This document shows, piece after piece, positions 1 to 8,290 of a DNA stretch of 64,000 nt. The first letter of the stretch is position 1, and every line of letters begins with the position of its first letter. The notes under the pieces were generated by a model. That model was given only the letters and a program-made list of their open reading frames with translations, was not told the DNA's origin and did no database searches. Made by a program: the position numbers and the translations under genes. This DNA comes from a virus, in the IMG/VR virus record IMGVR_UViG_3300020438_003185, positions 1 to 64,000 of that record. One strand, written 5' to 3'.

Positions 1-968
1 TGTTCACAAGCCCAAAGCGCAATGCTTTTACACTAATCGAGCTACTTGTTGTGATTGCCATTATTGGCGTTCTCGTTGGTCTTTTGTTACCTGCCGTACA
101 GCAAGCTAGAGAAGCTGCACGAAGAATGTCATGTGCGAATAATTTAAAGCAGCAAGGTCTTGCTATGCACACACACATGGACGCACAAAGATACTTTCCT
201 GCTGCTGCATGGACTGTAGATTCTGCTGGATTATCTCCTACTGGCAATCGTTCTGGTACAGAACATAGTTGGAGAGCGTTTGTTCTTTCTAGTCTAGAAC
301 AAGGTAACACTGGCTATGACTTCAATAAAAACTGGTGGGAAAATACTCAAGCTATTTCTTTAAATGCTTCTGTATTTACATGTCCAACGGCAGTTCCTCC
401 TGCTGGTGGTTATGCTAATATTGATGGGCCTACTAGAGATGATGATAGTGCTGCTATTAGTATGAATCCTAATAATCTTGGATATACAGACTATGAAACT
501 TTTACAGGGGTTAAGAGCAAGATATTTCCTGCTGCTAGTGATCCTTATGCAGCGAAGGATCGTAACGAAGGATGTTTAATTAAAGATGCTGTTACTAGAG
601 ATGCTCATATTAGAGATGGGTTTTCTAATACTTTTTTAATTATAGAGTGTGCAAGTAGACCTGATGTTTATAAAGCAAGTAATGGTAGATCGGCAACAGG
701 TGATACTAACCAGTGCATTGGTTGGGCTGATAGTGTTGGGCCATTTAAGTTAGATGGTATGGATAGTAATGGAGATAAGTGTAAAAATTGTGCTGGTAAT
801 ATTCCTTTTAATGTTACTAATAATGGTGAAGCATACAGTATGCACCCCGGAGTAATGAATACAGTATATGCAGACGGTTCTACTAGAACCGTTAATGATA
901 ATGTAGACTTGAGAGTTTTCGCTAGTGCTATTACCCGTGCTGGTGGAGAAGTAGGAACCATTGACTAA
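1..968 (+). CDS. DUF1559 pseudopilin-like protein (5' end at window edge)
   Basis: The frame is open from base 3 and reads [17 protein letters not shown], a class III (type IV pilin/pseudopilin) signal followed by the hydrophobic N-terminal helix. Bases 1-2 are 'tg', so a start codon one base before the window would give a 322-aa protein with a 9-residue leader cleaved between Ala and Phe. After the helix come the [12 protein letters not shown] and SCANNLKQ stretches typical of DUF1559. Near residues 282-293 is the H-x9-DG motif ([12 protein letters not shown]), and the end has the usual TRAGGEV tail. DUF1559 proteins are very numerous in Planctomycetota and are thought to be exported pseudopilin-like proteins; the exact function is unknown. 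The gene looks intact, not a decaying fragment. A later GTG at 51 would delete the cleavage site and is unlikely to be the start. Its place ahead of phage replication genes suggests capture from the host; the role in the phage is unknown. Confidence 0.9.
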   Translation, partial: FTSPKRNAFTLIELLVVIAIIGVLVGLLLPAVQQAREAARRMSCANNLKQQGLAMHTHMDAQRYFPAAAWTVDSAGLSPTGNRSGTEHSWRAFVLSSLEQGNTGYDFNKNWWENTQAISLNASVFTCPTAVPPAGGYANIDGPTRDDDSAAISMNPNNLGYTDYETFTGVKSKIFPAASDPYAAKDRNEGCLIKDAVTRDAHIRDGFSNTFLIIECASRPDVYKASNGRSATGDTNQCIGWADSVGPFKLDGMDSNGDKCKNCAGNIPFNVTNNGEAYSMHPGVMNTVYADGSTRTVNDNVDLRVFASAITRAGGEVGTID

Positions 969-1080
969 ACCTCTAAGCAAAGAGTATTTATTGAGCAGAG
1001 GTGTTTGTTGTGGTAGTGGATGCAAAAACTGCCCCTACGTGCCTAAAAACACTAGGGGCAGCAAGGAAGTTAAAAAATGA
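961..1080 (+). CDS. 39-aa Cys-rich DUF5522-like miniprotein
   Basis: A short gene reads [14 protein letters not shown], then [17 protein letters not shown], then a Lys-rich end. The core Y-x-L-x-R-G-x-C-C-G-x-G-C-x-x-C-P-Y matches the conserved motif I associate with DUF5522, a family of short bacterial proteins with four invariant cysteines, probably metal-binding; function unknown. The start is TTG at 961, preceded by GTAGGA five to six bases upstream, and it overlaps the end of the DUF1559 gene by 8 bases. The stop TGA overlaps the ATG of the next gene (ATGA at 1077). The tight packing and motif support a real gene despite its size. Confidence 0.7.
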   Translation: MTKPLSKEYLLSRGVCCGSGCKNCPYVPKNTRGSKEVKK

Positions 1081-1280
1081 ATATAATTGGTATATTTGAA
1101 ATTGCTGCTGGAGTTATTCTGGCTAAACTTGTGATAGGAATATTGAATGAAAGTTATTGGTATAAATGGGAGAGAGTACGCTTGGAATTTAACAAGCTAT
1201 TCAGTAGACGCAAACGACAAGCGAAAGAGATCAAAGTTCCACGTTCGCGCAAGAAAACTCTTGAAGACTATTTACCATAG
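1077..1280 (+). CDS. Small membrane-anchored protein
   Basis: A 67-aa protein with one predicted N-terminal membrane helix (about residues 3-24, IIGIFEIAAGVILAKLVIGI) and a very basic cytoplasmic tail (LFSRRKRQAK, RSRKK). An AAGGAAG ribosome-binding site lies just upstream, and the start overlaps the preceding stop as ATGA. I do not recognise a family. The last 134 bases also encode the beginning of the next gene in another frame, so either this is a true overlapping pair or one start is misplaced. Confidence 0.55.
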   Translation: MNIIGIFEIAAGVILAKLVIGILNESYWYKWERVRLEFNKLFSRRKRQAKEIKVPRSRKKTLEDYLP

Positions 1281-1572
1281 TTATAGAATACTTGAAGAGG
1301 TGAAGCTACCGGGAAGCACACCATCTCACAGAAAGGGCGTACTGTATTTAGACTTTTATATACCACAGATTATGCTAGCTGTAGAGGTGCATGGTCAGCA
1401 ACATTATAAGTACACGCCATTCTTTCACAAAAATAAAGCAGACTTTGCTATTGCAAAAGCTAAGGATGAAGATAAAATAGAATGGTGTGAATTGAACAAG
1501 ATTGATATAATAGTATTGAAGCACTCTGATACAGACGAACAATGGAGAGATCAAATTGAAAACGGCGAGTGA
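1147..1572 (+). CDS. Vsr/DUF559-like PD-(D/E)XK endonuclease
   Basis: A 141-aa protein. From about residue 30 it matches the pattern of small phage nucleases with a Vsr-like fold: RSKFHVRARKLL, then RILEEVKLPGS, then the catalytic core LYLDFYIPQ...AVEVHGQQHY, with D and E-x-H/Q as likely metal ligands. WCELNKIDIIVL follows near the end. Such proteins nick or cut DNA; here it could serve DNA repair, recombination or host DNA degradation. The conserved HVRARKLL helix lies upstream of the alternative TTG at 1261, so the ATG at 1147 (or a start near it) is preferred, which forces a long overlap with the membrane-protein gene. The 3' end overlaps the next gene by 17 bases. Confidence 0.6.
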   Translation: MKVIGINGREYAWNLTSYSVDANDKRKRSKFHVRARKLLKTIYHSYRILEEVKLPGSTPSHRKGVLYLDFYIPQIMLAVEVHGQQHYKYTPFFHKNKADFAIAKAKDEDKIEWCELNKIDIIVLKHSDTDEQWRDQIENGE

Positions 1573-2020
1573 GCAGTTAGCCGACTTGAAGGCTATGGTT
1601 GACGACTTTTTAAATGCTAGTAACGCTAGGTTTAACAAGAAGTTTAGGGAGGATTGGCACAGATGCGCTAATGCTAGCAGGGAAACCATTTCGTCTCTTA
1701 CTAAAGACGAGTTATTCGCTTGGGCTTATGAACTGTATAGCTTCTCTACACATCTGCAAGATGAATTAAATATGCAGAAAATTGCACTGAACTGGTGCAA
1801 CGATAAGTTAGATAAAATGGTAGCAAAAAACCACGATCAATTCAGCACATACACTAAGTTTGAGCAACGTAGACCATTGATCATTGTAAACGATGAATAC
1901 GCAGCAACAGTAGATCATTACCGCGAGATTGCAGAATCAAGAGTACAGGCGCTTGATGGTAAAATATATGAACTAAAACGTAAAGCAGACATTCTAATGG
2001 AAAAGGGGAAAAGATCATGA
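1556..2020 (+). CDS. Unknown 154-aa helical phage protein
   Basis: I recognise no family. The protein is mostly charged and alpha-helical, with a likely coiled coil at the C-terminus (about residues 120-152, YREIAESRVQALDGKIYELK). The start is TTG at 1556, preceded by GGAGAGATCAAA, overlapping the previous gene. The stop overlaps the next gene's ATG (ATGA at 2017). Lying between a nuclease gene and the helicase block, it is probably an early DNA-metabolism accessory factor; this is inference from position only. Confidence 0.65.
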   Translation: MKTASEQLADLKAMVDDFLNASNARFNKKFREDWHRCANASRETISSLTKDELFAWAYELYSFSTHLQDELNMQKIALNWCNDKLDKMVAKNHDQFSTYTKFEQRRPLIIVNDEYAATVDHYREIAESRVQALDGKIYELKRKADILMEKGKRS

Positions 2021-2397
2021 GTATGGATGAATTTGTACAAACATTATCGGAAGAACAAAAGGCTGCATTAATAAAAGCATTGGGTGGTAACACAGAAGTT
2101 GAAACTAGGTGGCAACATGAAGAACCAGTTTCAGAGGCTGTTGATGGTAATTTTCAAATGAAAAAACCAACGGAACGTCCTCCCAGAAGAAGCACGGTTA
2201 GAGCAGGAAAAAACACTTGGGTAGATGAAGGAGAATTAAAAGATGTCAAGACTCCAGACATTAAACCTACCCCAAGGAATAGAAAAGCTCCTAAAAAAAA
2301 GGACGTAACATGCAAGGCGTGTGGTAAAACATTTAAAATAAATGCAAGCTTAGTATTTGGTGAATTTTATCGTTGCGAAAGATGTATTGGCGGTTAA
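2017..2397 (+). CDS. Small zinc-ribbon protein
   Basis: A 126-aa protein with an acidic helical N-terminus (FVQTLSEEQKAALIKALGG), a Pro/Arg/Lys-rich disordered middle, and a C-terminal zinc ribbon (C-K-A-C-G-K-T-F, then C-E-R-C-I-G-G at the end). Four Cys in two C-x2-C pairs would bind one zinc. It ends 3 bases before the helicase start and shares the operon. It may be a DNA-binding or replisome-associated adaptor, but the sequence gives no specific function. Confidence 0.7.
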   Translation: MSMDEFVQTLSEEQKAALIKALGGNTEVETRWQHEEPVSEAVDGNFQMKKPTERPPRRSTVRAGKNTWVDEGELKDVKTPDIKPTPRNRKAPKKKDVTCKACGKTFKINASLVFGEFYRCERCIGG

Positions 2398-2400
2398 TAA

Positions 2401-3867
2401 ATGGAAGAAAAACTTTTAGATATAGGTGCAGAACGTGCTGTTCTGGCTGGACTTTTACAAAACGGTGTTGATACATACGTAAACATATCAGATCTACTAT
2501 GTAGTGAGAGCTTTGTTAATCCTAATAATAAAATTATTTACAAATGCATAGAACATATTATAAGTAATGATCAAAAGCCAGATGTCGCCACGCTTTTAGC
2601 TGCTGCTGAACAGTTGAATTTCATAGAACAAATAAGTACTAAACAGGAGCTTAACTATATCAACTCTTTATATGAGTTTCCTGTTTCACAGGATAATATA
2701 TTTAGCTTTGCCGTACAGATGAAGAAATTTGAGTTTGCACGTAAGATAAAAAACCTTACAGTAAAAGTTCATAAAGACATGGACGATGTTAATGGATCAG
2801 AAAGCATTAACGAAATCATACAAAAGCTAGAAGATCCAGTAACAGATTTTTTGAGAGAAGACGATGGCGGTGAAAACCCAGAAAAAATAGGAGAAGGTAT
2901 AGAAGATTATGTCACATTCCTCGAAGAAAATAAATGCGATATCATTGGTATACCCACGGGATTCTCTAGATATGACCAAGCCATTGGGGGTGGTCTTAGA
3001 AGAAAATGCGTTGACCTTGTATCTGCAAGACCCAAAGTTGGTAAATCAGTGTTCGCTGATAATGTTGCCCTTAACGTATCTTCCACGGGAGTACCCGTAT
3101 TAGTATTAGATACCGAGATGTCTAAAGAAGACCATCTTAATAGACTAATTGCTAACATAAGCGGTGTGCCTATCAACGAAGTCGCCACGGGACAGTTTAT
3201 TGATGATCCTGTAAAGCACGATAAAGTAAAAGAAGCTGTTGCTAAAATAGAATCAATCCCTTACAGCTATATAAGTGTGGCTGGCAAGCCATTTGAAAAT
3301 ATTGTGAATCTTATAAGAAGATGGATAGTTCAGGAAGTTAAATCTGACGAGTCGGGTAAAACCAATGATTGTTTAATTATATATGATTATCTGAAGCTTA
3401 TGTCTTCTTCATCTATAACAAACAATATACAAGAGTATCAAGCTTTAGGGTTTCAAATCACTTCTTTGCATAACCTTTGTGTAAAGCTAGACATACCCTG
3501 TCTATCCTTTGTTCAATTAAATCGTGACGGTATAACAAAAGAAAGCACTGACGCAGTTAGCGGGTCTGATAGACTTGTTTGGCTATGCACATCTTTTAGT
3601 ATATTCAAATCTAAATCTACAGAAGAACTTGCTGAAGACGGTCCAAATGCTGGTAATAGAAAATTAGTACCTATTGTTTCTAGACACGGCGCTGGATTAG
3701 ATGATGGAGATTATATTAATATGCAAATGCAGGGCGCACACGCTAAACTTTTAGAACTGAAGACAAGAAATGAATTTAAAAATGCTCCTGTTGGCGACAC
3801 TGGATTAATTTCAGACATAGATAAGATTAAAGATGAACTTAAAGAAACTAAAGAAGACTCTGAATAA
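2401..3867 (+). CDS. dnaB: DnaB-like replicative helicase
   Basis: A 488-aa hexameric 5'-3' DNA helicase that unwinds the phage replication fork. The N-terminal DnaB domain (about 1-115, ERAVLAGLLQNG...) is complete, followed by a linker and a RecA-like ATPase. Walker A is SARPKVGKS near residues 208-216, LDTEMS follows, Walker B is DCLIIYDYLKLM, and CLSFVQLNRDG and GSDRLVWLCTS match later helicase motifs. The first Gly of the usual GRPxxGK loop is Ala, a mild deviation. Length is close to bacterial DnaB. The 3' end overlaps the primase gene by 35 bases, consistent with coordinated helicase and primase synthesis. No separate DnaC-type loader was recognised nearby. Confidence 0.95.
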   Translation: MEEKLLDIGAERAVLAGLLQNGVDTYVNISDLLCSESFVNPNNKIIYKCIEHIISNDQKPDVATLLAAAEQLNFIEQISTKQELNYINSLYEFPVSQDNIFSFAVQMKKFEFARKIKNLTVKVHKDMDDVNGSESINEIIQKLEDPVTDFLREDDGGENPEKIGEGIEDYVTFLEENKCDIIGIPTGFSRYDQAIGGGLRRKCVDLVSARPKVGKSVFADNVALNVSSTGVPVLVLDTEMSKEDHLNRLIANISGVPINEVATGQFIDDPVKHDKVKEAVAKIESIPYSYISVAGKPFENIVNLIRRWIVQEVKSDESGKTNDCLIIYDYLKLMSSSSITNNIQEYQALGFQITSLHNLCVKLDIPCLSFVQLNRDGITKESTDAVSGSDRLVWLCTSFSIFKSKSTEELAEDGPNAGNRKLVPIVSRHGAGLDDGDYINMQMQGAHAKLLELKTRNEFKNAPVGDTGLISDIDKIKDELKETKEDSE

Positions 3868-4855
3868 AAATATTGAAACTGTATTGCAGAAGCTTGGAAT
3901 AGAATACGAAGCTTTTAGTGATAATATATATTCAGTATGCCCATGTCACGAACATAGTGATAACCCAAGAGCTTTTTCTTATTCTATTGATAAAGGAATA
4001 TGGAAATGTTGGACTAGAGATTGTCAAAATGAATTTAACAATGACATATTTGGTTTAATAAAAGGTGCGTTATCGCAAAAAACTGGAACAGACCTTGAGT
4101 TTAAAGATGTATTAAAATGGGTATGTGAAGAATTTAAGATAGACAAAGGTAGTTACGAAGGATCTTCAACCCCTATAGAGCAAGAAGATGATTTTACAAA
4201 TTTAATTAAATCAATATCTATAAAGTCTAATACTAATTTTAATGACAAGGAAATAAATAATCCTTACTCAGTAGAATATCCCTCGGATTATTTCTTATCA
4301 AGAGGATTTAAAAAAACTACTTTAAAATATTTTAACGTGGGAGATTGTCATGATACAGGTATAATGAAAGAAAGGTCTATCATACCTATCCATGATGACT
4401 CTGGATATAAGCTAGTGGGAATGATTGGTAGAACAATGAAGGCGTATAGAATGCCAAAATTTTTGATATATCCATCTGGCTTTAATAAGCGTCACTATTT
4501 TTATAATTATCATAGGGCAATAGACAAAATCAAAGAAACTAATTGTTTATATATAGTAGAGGGTCAAGGAGACGTTTGGAAACTTCATGAGGCTGGAGTA
4601 AAGAATGCTGTTAGTATTTTTGGCAAAAGTATTTCCAAAGATCAAGAAAATAAGATAAAGAAATTACCCATAACAAGACTCGTAATACTCATGGACAATG
4701 ATCAAGCCGGGAGAGAGGCTAGAGTCCAAATACAAAGACAGTTTGGAAGAATGTATAGGCTTACATTTCCACATTTAAGCGATAAAGATGTTGGAGACAT
4801 GTCAGTATATAAGATTAAAAAAGATATTTTAAGCAATTTAAAAGGAACTTATTAA
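3833..4855 (+). CDS. dnaG: DnaG-like DNA primase (zinc finger + TOPRIM)
   Basis: A 340-aa primase that lays RNA primers at the fork. The N-terminal zinc-binding domain has CPCHEHSDNP and KCWTRDC (about residues 36-67). The central and C-terminal part holds a TOPRIM fold: YIVEGQGDVWKL (catalytic Glu near 243) and LVILMDNDQAGRE (D-x-D near 287). There is no C-terminal helicase domain, so it works with the separate DnaB gene just upstream. It is shorter than bacterial DnaG (about 580 aa), which is normal for phage primases. The start ATG lies inside the helicase gene, and the last base of the stop is the first base of the dNMP kinase start (TAATG). Confidence 0.92.
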   Translation: MNLKKLKKTLNKNIETVLQKLGIEYEAFSDNIYSVCPCHEHSDNPRAFSYSIDKGIWKCWTRDCQNEFNNDIFGLIKGALSQKTGTDLEFKDVLKWVCEEFKIDKGSYEGSSTPIEQEDDFTNLIKSISIKSNTNFNDKEINNPYSVEYPSDYFLSRGFKKTTLKYFNVGDCHDTGIMKERSIIPIHDDSGYKLVGMIGRTMKAYRMPKFLIYPSGFNKRHYFYNYHRAIDKIKETNCLYIVEGQGDVWKLHEAGVKNAVSIFGKSISKDQENKIKKLPITRLVILMDNDQAGREARVQIQRQFGRMYRLTFPHLSDKDVGDMSVYKIKKDILSNLKGTY

Positions 4856-5580
4856 TGAAAATTATAGGTATAGCTGGCAGAAAACAATCTGGTAAAAACA
4901 CTGTAGCTAATTACATTAACGGATCTATCTTACAGAGTTTAGATATGATATCTGATTTTGAGATTGGAAATAATGGAGAGCTTGAAATAAAAACTAAAGA
5001 TAGCTCTGGCACTGATGGGTGGGGTGTTTTTGATGTGACTAGGAAAGATGAAGAATTTATAAGCTATGCGGAGAACTCTTTGTTTCCTTATGTAAAGGTA
5101 TACCATTTTGCAGACCCTCTTAAGTTAATGGCTATAGATTTTTTTGATTTAGAACCACAGCAAGTTTATGGAACTGATAAAGATAAGAACACCTCAACGC
5201 CATACACTCAGAATGGTTGGAAGCATAAGATGACATCTAGAGAATTCTTACAGTACTTTGGCACAGAAGTTATGAGAAAGATAAAAGATACAGTGTGGGT
5301 GGACTACACTATAAAAAAGATACAACAAGAACAATCGTCTGTAGCAATCATACCTGACGTTAGATTTCCAAACGAGGTAGATGCAATTAAGAAAGCGGGA
5401 GGCGTAGTTATTAGATTAGACAGGAATATCTATGACGACCAGCATGTTTGCGAAACCGCTTTAGATAAAGATAAATATGATTGGGATAATTTTGATTATA
5501 TTATTAACAACAATGACTCTTCTCTGTCTGATTTATGTAAATCTTTAGGAAAGTTAAAACACTTTTGGAGTAACTTATGA
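4855..5580 (+). CDS. Deoxynucleoside monophosphate kinase
   Basis: A 241-aa P-loop kinase resembling T4 gp1-type dNMP kinases, which phosphorylate dNMPs (from host DNA breakdown) to dNDPs. The P-loop is GRKQSGKNT at residues 8-16. HFADPLK, the TSREFLQYFGTEVMR segment and IIPDVRFPNEVDAI are hallmark blocks of the family. It sits between primase and a RecB-like nuclease, overlapping both neighbours by a few bases, so it belongs to the nucleotide and replication supply module. Confidence 0.9.
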   Translation: MKIIGIAGRKQSGKNTVANYINGSILQSLDMISDFEIGNNGELEIKTKDSSGTDGWGVFDVTRKDEEFISYAENSLFPYVKVYHFADPLKLMAIDFFDLEPQQVYGTDKDKNTSTPYTQNGWKHKMTSREFLQYFGTEVMRKIKDTVWVDYTIKKIQQEQSSVAIIPDVRFPNEVDAIKKAGGVVIRLDRNIYDDQHVCETALDKDKYDWDNFDYIINNNDSSLSDLCKSLGKLKHFWSNL

Positions 5581-6614
5581 TAATAACTTATGTCAGATCT
5601 TCTAGTTATAATAATTACTCCTATTGTGAGATGCAATATTTTATGACATATGTACTGGGCCACCAATCTAAAAGTGGCAAAAAGGCAGACATGGGTACAA
5701 TGGTTCATAAAGTCATGGAAGTTTTAGCTGGATTAAAAAAGTATGAGCAAGACAAACCTAAAGTTAAATTCTTAAAAGTCGATGACGATGCTATTGGTAA
5801 GTTTAAATGTAGAAAAGAAGAACTGCATACCGAGGAGTTAGTAAATCAATTAATTACTCTTAGTATAGATTCTTATGAAAAAAACTCTCCTCACAGCTTT
5901 AACGGTAAAGACAGAGGAGAAATAGCTACAACGGCATGGTGCTTCCTAAAGCATAGCGACGGTCAATTCGACCCAAGGCTTAGAGACATACACTTTCCAG
6001 AGCCTCATTTTGATATACCGATTGAAGAAGATTGGGCTAAGTTTGAGTATGAGATAGATGGAAAAATGATTCAAGGACAATTAGCAATCAAAGGCACGAT
6101 AGACCTTGTTACCAAAATTAATGATGACACAATCGAGGTAATTGATTGGAAAACTGGAAGAAGAATGGATTGGGCTACGGGAGAAGTAAAAGATTATAAA
6201 AAATTAGAAAATGACCCACAGTTATTGCTATATTATTATGCTATTTCTAAATTATATCCAGAGTTTCCTAACAGGATTATGAGTATATTCTTCTACAAGA
6301 ACAAAGATGGAGATCCTGACCCATCACCCTTTAGTCTATGCTTTTCTCCAGAAGACGAAGAAAGGTTTTTAGAAATGTTAAAAAATAGGGTTGCAGAAAT
6401 AAGGCAAAATATTACCCCTAAACCACTAGATCCTAACAGAAAACACTGGAAATGTAAGAATTTGTGTCATTTTTGCAAGACTAAATGGGGTGATACAGAC
6501 GACAATATGTGTATTTATATAGAGAAGCACTTAAAAGAACATGGAATGGACAAAACTATTGCAGATTGCAGTAGAGAAGGGTTTGACATAGGATATTATG
6601 AGGCTCCCGGCTAA
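5577..6614 (+). CDS. Cas4/RecB-like PD-(D/E)XK nuclease with Fe-S cysteines
   Basis: A 345-aa nuclease of the PDDEXK_1 (Cas4/AddB/RecB) type. It shows YNNYSYCEMQYF near the N-terminus (first Cys), GTMVHK (motif I His), GTIDLV (Asp near 175), VIDWKTGR (motif III near 189) and QLLLYYYA (motif IV Gln/Tyr). A C-terminal set KCKNLCHFC...MC with the N-terminal Cys could hold a 4Fe-4S cluster, as in Cas4 and AddB. Likely a 5'-3' or end-processing exonuclease in phage recombination or replication. No CRISPR array or other cas gene is nearby, so a CRISPR role is not supported. It overlaps both neighbours. Confidence 0.85.
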   Translation: MIITYVRSSSYNNYSYCEMQYFMTYVLGHQSKSGKKADMGTMVHKVMEVLAGLKKYEQDKPKVKFLKVDDDAIGKFKCRKEELHTEELVNQLITLSIDSYEKNSPHSFNGKDRGEIATTAWCFLKHSDGQFDPRLRDIHFPEPHFDIPIEEDWAKFEYEIDGKMIQGQLAIKGTIDLVTKINDDTIEVIDWKTGRRMDWATGEVKDYKKLENDPQLLLYYYAISKLYPEFPNRIMSIFFYKNKDGDPDPSPFSLCFSPEDEERFLEMLKNRVAEIRQNITPKPLDPNRKHWKCKNLCHFCKTKWGDTDDNMCIYIEKHLKEHGMDKTIADCSREGFDIGYYEAPG

Positions 6615-7468
6615 TGAAAAAAACTTTATCAATAGGAATGTGTACTCACGATGATATACATGGAGTGTATTTTTCTTTACAGGCTCTTAGATTATATCAT
6701 CCAATAGTACAAACAGACGCTGTAGAATTAATAGTAGTAGATAATAATCCAGAATCTGTACATGGACAGGCTCTACAAAAATGGATTAAAGGCTGGTGTC
6801 AGGCAAAGGTTAAATACATACCTTATACAGAAAAAAAATCTACATCATCAAGAAATCTAATATTTGAGAACGCAGAAGGAAAATACTGCATAAGCATGGA
6901 TTGCCATGTAATGTTTCCTACAGGATCTTTGGAATATCTTTTAGCCTATTATAAAGATAAACCAAACTGCAAAGATTTAGTTCAAGGACCATTAATGTAT
7001 GATAATATACATGGATATTCCACACATTTTAAACCAATGTGGGGAGGCGATATGTATGGTCAATGGGGAAAAAATACAGAGGAATGTGAAAAGGGTGTTC
7101 CTTTTGACATACCAATGCAAGGACTAGGAGTTTTTTCTTGTGAAACTAAAAACTGGCTAGGGTTCAACCCTCTTTTTAAAGGTTTTGGTGGAGAAGAAGG
7201 ATACATACACGAAAAATTTAGGCAACATGGAGGAAGAGCAGTTTGTATACCTCAATTCAAATGGTTGCACAGATTTTTGAGACCAGACGGCGTTACCTAT
7301 CCGTTGGTTTTAGAGGATAGAGTTTGGAATTATTTTGTTGGATGGTTAGAATTAAAAAAAGATCCTAGCCATCCAATGATTAAAGAAATATATGATAATT
7401 TTAGCAAGCGTATGAAAAAAGAAAAAATAGACGAGATATTGAGACTAGCAATTCAAACTATTACATAA
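6614..7468 (+). CDS. GT2-type (GT-A fold) glycosyltransferase
   Basis: A 284-aa protein starting SIGMCTHDDIHGVYFSLQALR, the classic GT2 opening, followed by VELIVVDNNPES (nucleotide-binding Asp residues) and KSTSSRNLIFENAEGKYCISMDCHV. The usual DxD metal motif is DCH here, a conservative variant. The acceptor region has GFGGEEGYIHEKFR, similar to the E-D/E general-base region of GT2 enzymes. It likely transfers a sugar from a nucleotide-sugar to an unknown acceptor (virion protein, DNA or host glycan). It lies alone among replication genes, about 5.8 kb before the main glycosyltransferase block. Confidence 0.8.
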   Translation: MKKTLSIGMCTHDDIHGVYFSLQALRLYHPIVQTDAVELIVVDNNPESVHGQALQKWIKGWCQAKVKYIPYTEKKSTSSRNLIFENAEGKYCISMDCHVMFPTGSLEYLLAYYKDKPNCKDLVQGPLMYDNIHGYSTHFKPMWGGDMYGQWGKNTEECEKGVPFDIPMQGLGVFSCETKNWLGFNPLFKGFGGEEGYIHEKFRQHGGRAVCIPQFKWLHRFLRPDGVTYPLVLEDRVWNYFVGWLELKKDPSHPMIKEIYDNFSKRMKKEKIDEILRLAIQTIT

Positions 7469-7484
7469 ATAACAGGAGTGTAAA

Positions 7485-8078
7485 ATGTCAGATATAAATG
7501 AAGTTGATATTCAATATACAACAGACACATATGGTTTTACTGAAGAGCTGACAGAAGAAAACTTCTATCTTCCAGCAGAAGCAGAATATGAGGATTTTGG
7601 CGAAGCTGAAGAAGAGCATGACGCTGCTTCCTTGTGGGAAAATATTCGTAAGAAGAAGGAGCGCGAAGGCAAAAACTATAAACCCGCCAAGAAGGGTGAT
7701 AAAGACAGGCCAGATCCAGAAGCTTGGAAAAAGGCACAGTCAGAACCTTCTGAAAAACAAAAGAAATCGCTTGATAAAAACAAAGATGGTAAAGTTACCA
7801 AAGAAGATTTTGAATTGCTACGTAAGGGTAAAGGCGCTGAATACCAAGGTAAAAAAGTTAAACTTGGAAAGCCGTTTCTAACCCCGGACGGTCCTAAGAA
7901 AAGAAGCGTCTACGTAAAAAATGGTTCTGGCAATGTTGTTAAAGTAAATTTTGGCGACCCCAACATGTCTATCAAAAAGGATAATCCAGCAAGAAGAAAG
8001 TCTTTTCGTGCTAGACACAATTGCGAGAATCCGGGTCCAAAGTGGAAGGCTAGATACTGGTCATGCAAAGCTTGGTAA
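7485..8078 (+). CDS. EF-hand protein with conserved phage C-terminal domain
   Basis: A 197-aa protein preceded by ACAGGAGTGTAAA. The N-terminus is acidic (EEFGEAEEEH-like composition), the middle is Lys-rich, and about residues 98-109 form a near-canonical EF-hand loop DKNKDGKVTKED (positions 1, 3, 5, 12 acidic/Asn). The C-terminal 70 residues (KRSVYVKN, KVNFGDPNM, KKDNPARRKSFRARHNC, KARYWSCKAW) form a compact Cys/Arg/Trp-rich domain. I recall it from many phage proteins, sometimes joined to head or protease proteins, but I cannot name its function. It could be calcium-responsive or a virion protein. It overlaps the next gene by 16 bases. Confidence 0.75.
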   Translation: MSDINEVDIQYTTDTYGFTEELTEENFYLPAEAEYEDFGEAEEEHDAASLWENIRKKKEREGKNYKPAKKGDKDRPDPEAWKKAQSEPSEKQKKSLDKNKDGKVTKEDFELLRKGKGAEYQGKKVKLGKPFLTPDGPKKRSVYVKNGSGNVVKVNFGDPNMSIKKDNPARRKSFRARHNCENPGPKWKARYWSCKAW

Positions 8079-8290
8079 AAAAGTGGAAAGATCATCTAGG
8101 CCACAACAACATGACTTACTGGCAACATTTAAAGTTTGCCGTAGGTCATGGTGTATGTTGTATCAAGGCCGGTGTATATTTATGTATACATGGTTTACTA
8201 CCATGTTTTAGACGCAGGGCTGGTGAAAGATTAGTTCATAGGCTAGATAAAGACTTCACAGAGCATAAGAAAAATGTCAATAATAAGTAA
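8063..8290 (+). CDS. DUF6356-like small membrane protein
   Basis: A 75-aa protein with the pattern MTYWQHLKFAVGHGVCCIKAG, then VYLCIHGLLPCF, RRAGERLVHRLD. This order (TYxxH-x-x-FA, a hydrophobic helix ending in HGLxPxxF, then an aromatic/Arg region) matches the DUF6356 family of short bacterial membrane proteins of unknown function. One membrane helix is predicted at about residues 27-47, rich in Cys. It overlaps the EF-hand gene and the PAP2 gene. The start at 8063 has a weak ribosome site; translation may be coupled to the preceding gene. Confidence 0.65.
   Translation: MQSLVKKWKDHLGHNNMTYWQHLKFAVGHGVCCIKAGVYLCIHGLLPCFRRRAGERLVHRLDKDFTEHKKNVNNK

Noticed and set aside
5577-6614. CRISPR-adaptation Cas4
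   Set aside because: Motifs fit the broad Cas4/RecB group, but no cas1, cas2 or array is present; phage recombination nuclease is the simpler reading.
7439-7467. Promoter-like TTGAGA...TACATA before the EF-hand gene
   Set aside because: The -10 matches only 3 of 6 bases and the site lies inside the 3' end of the preceding gene; too weak to list.
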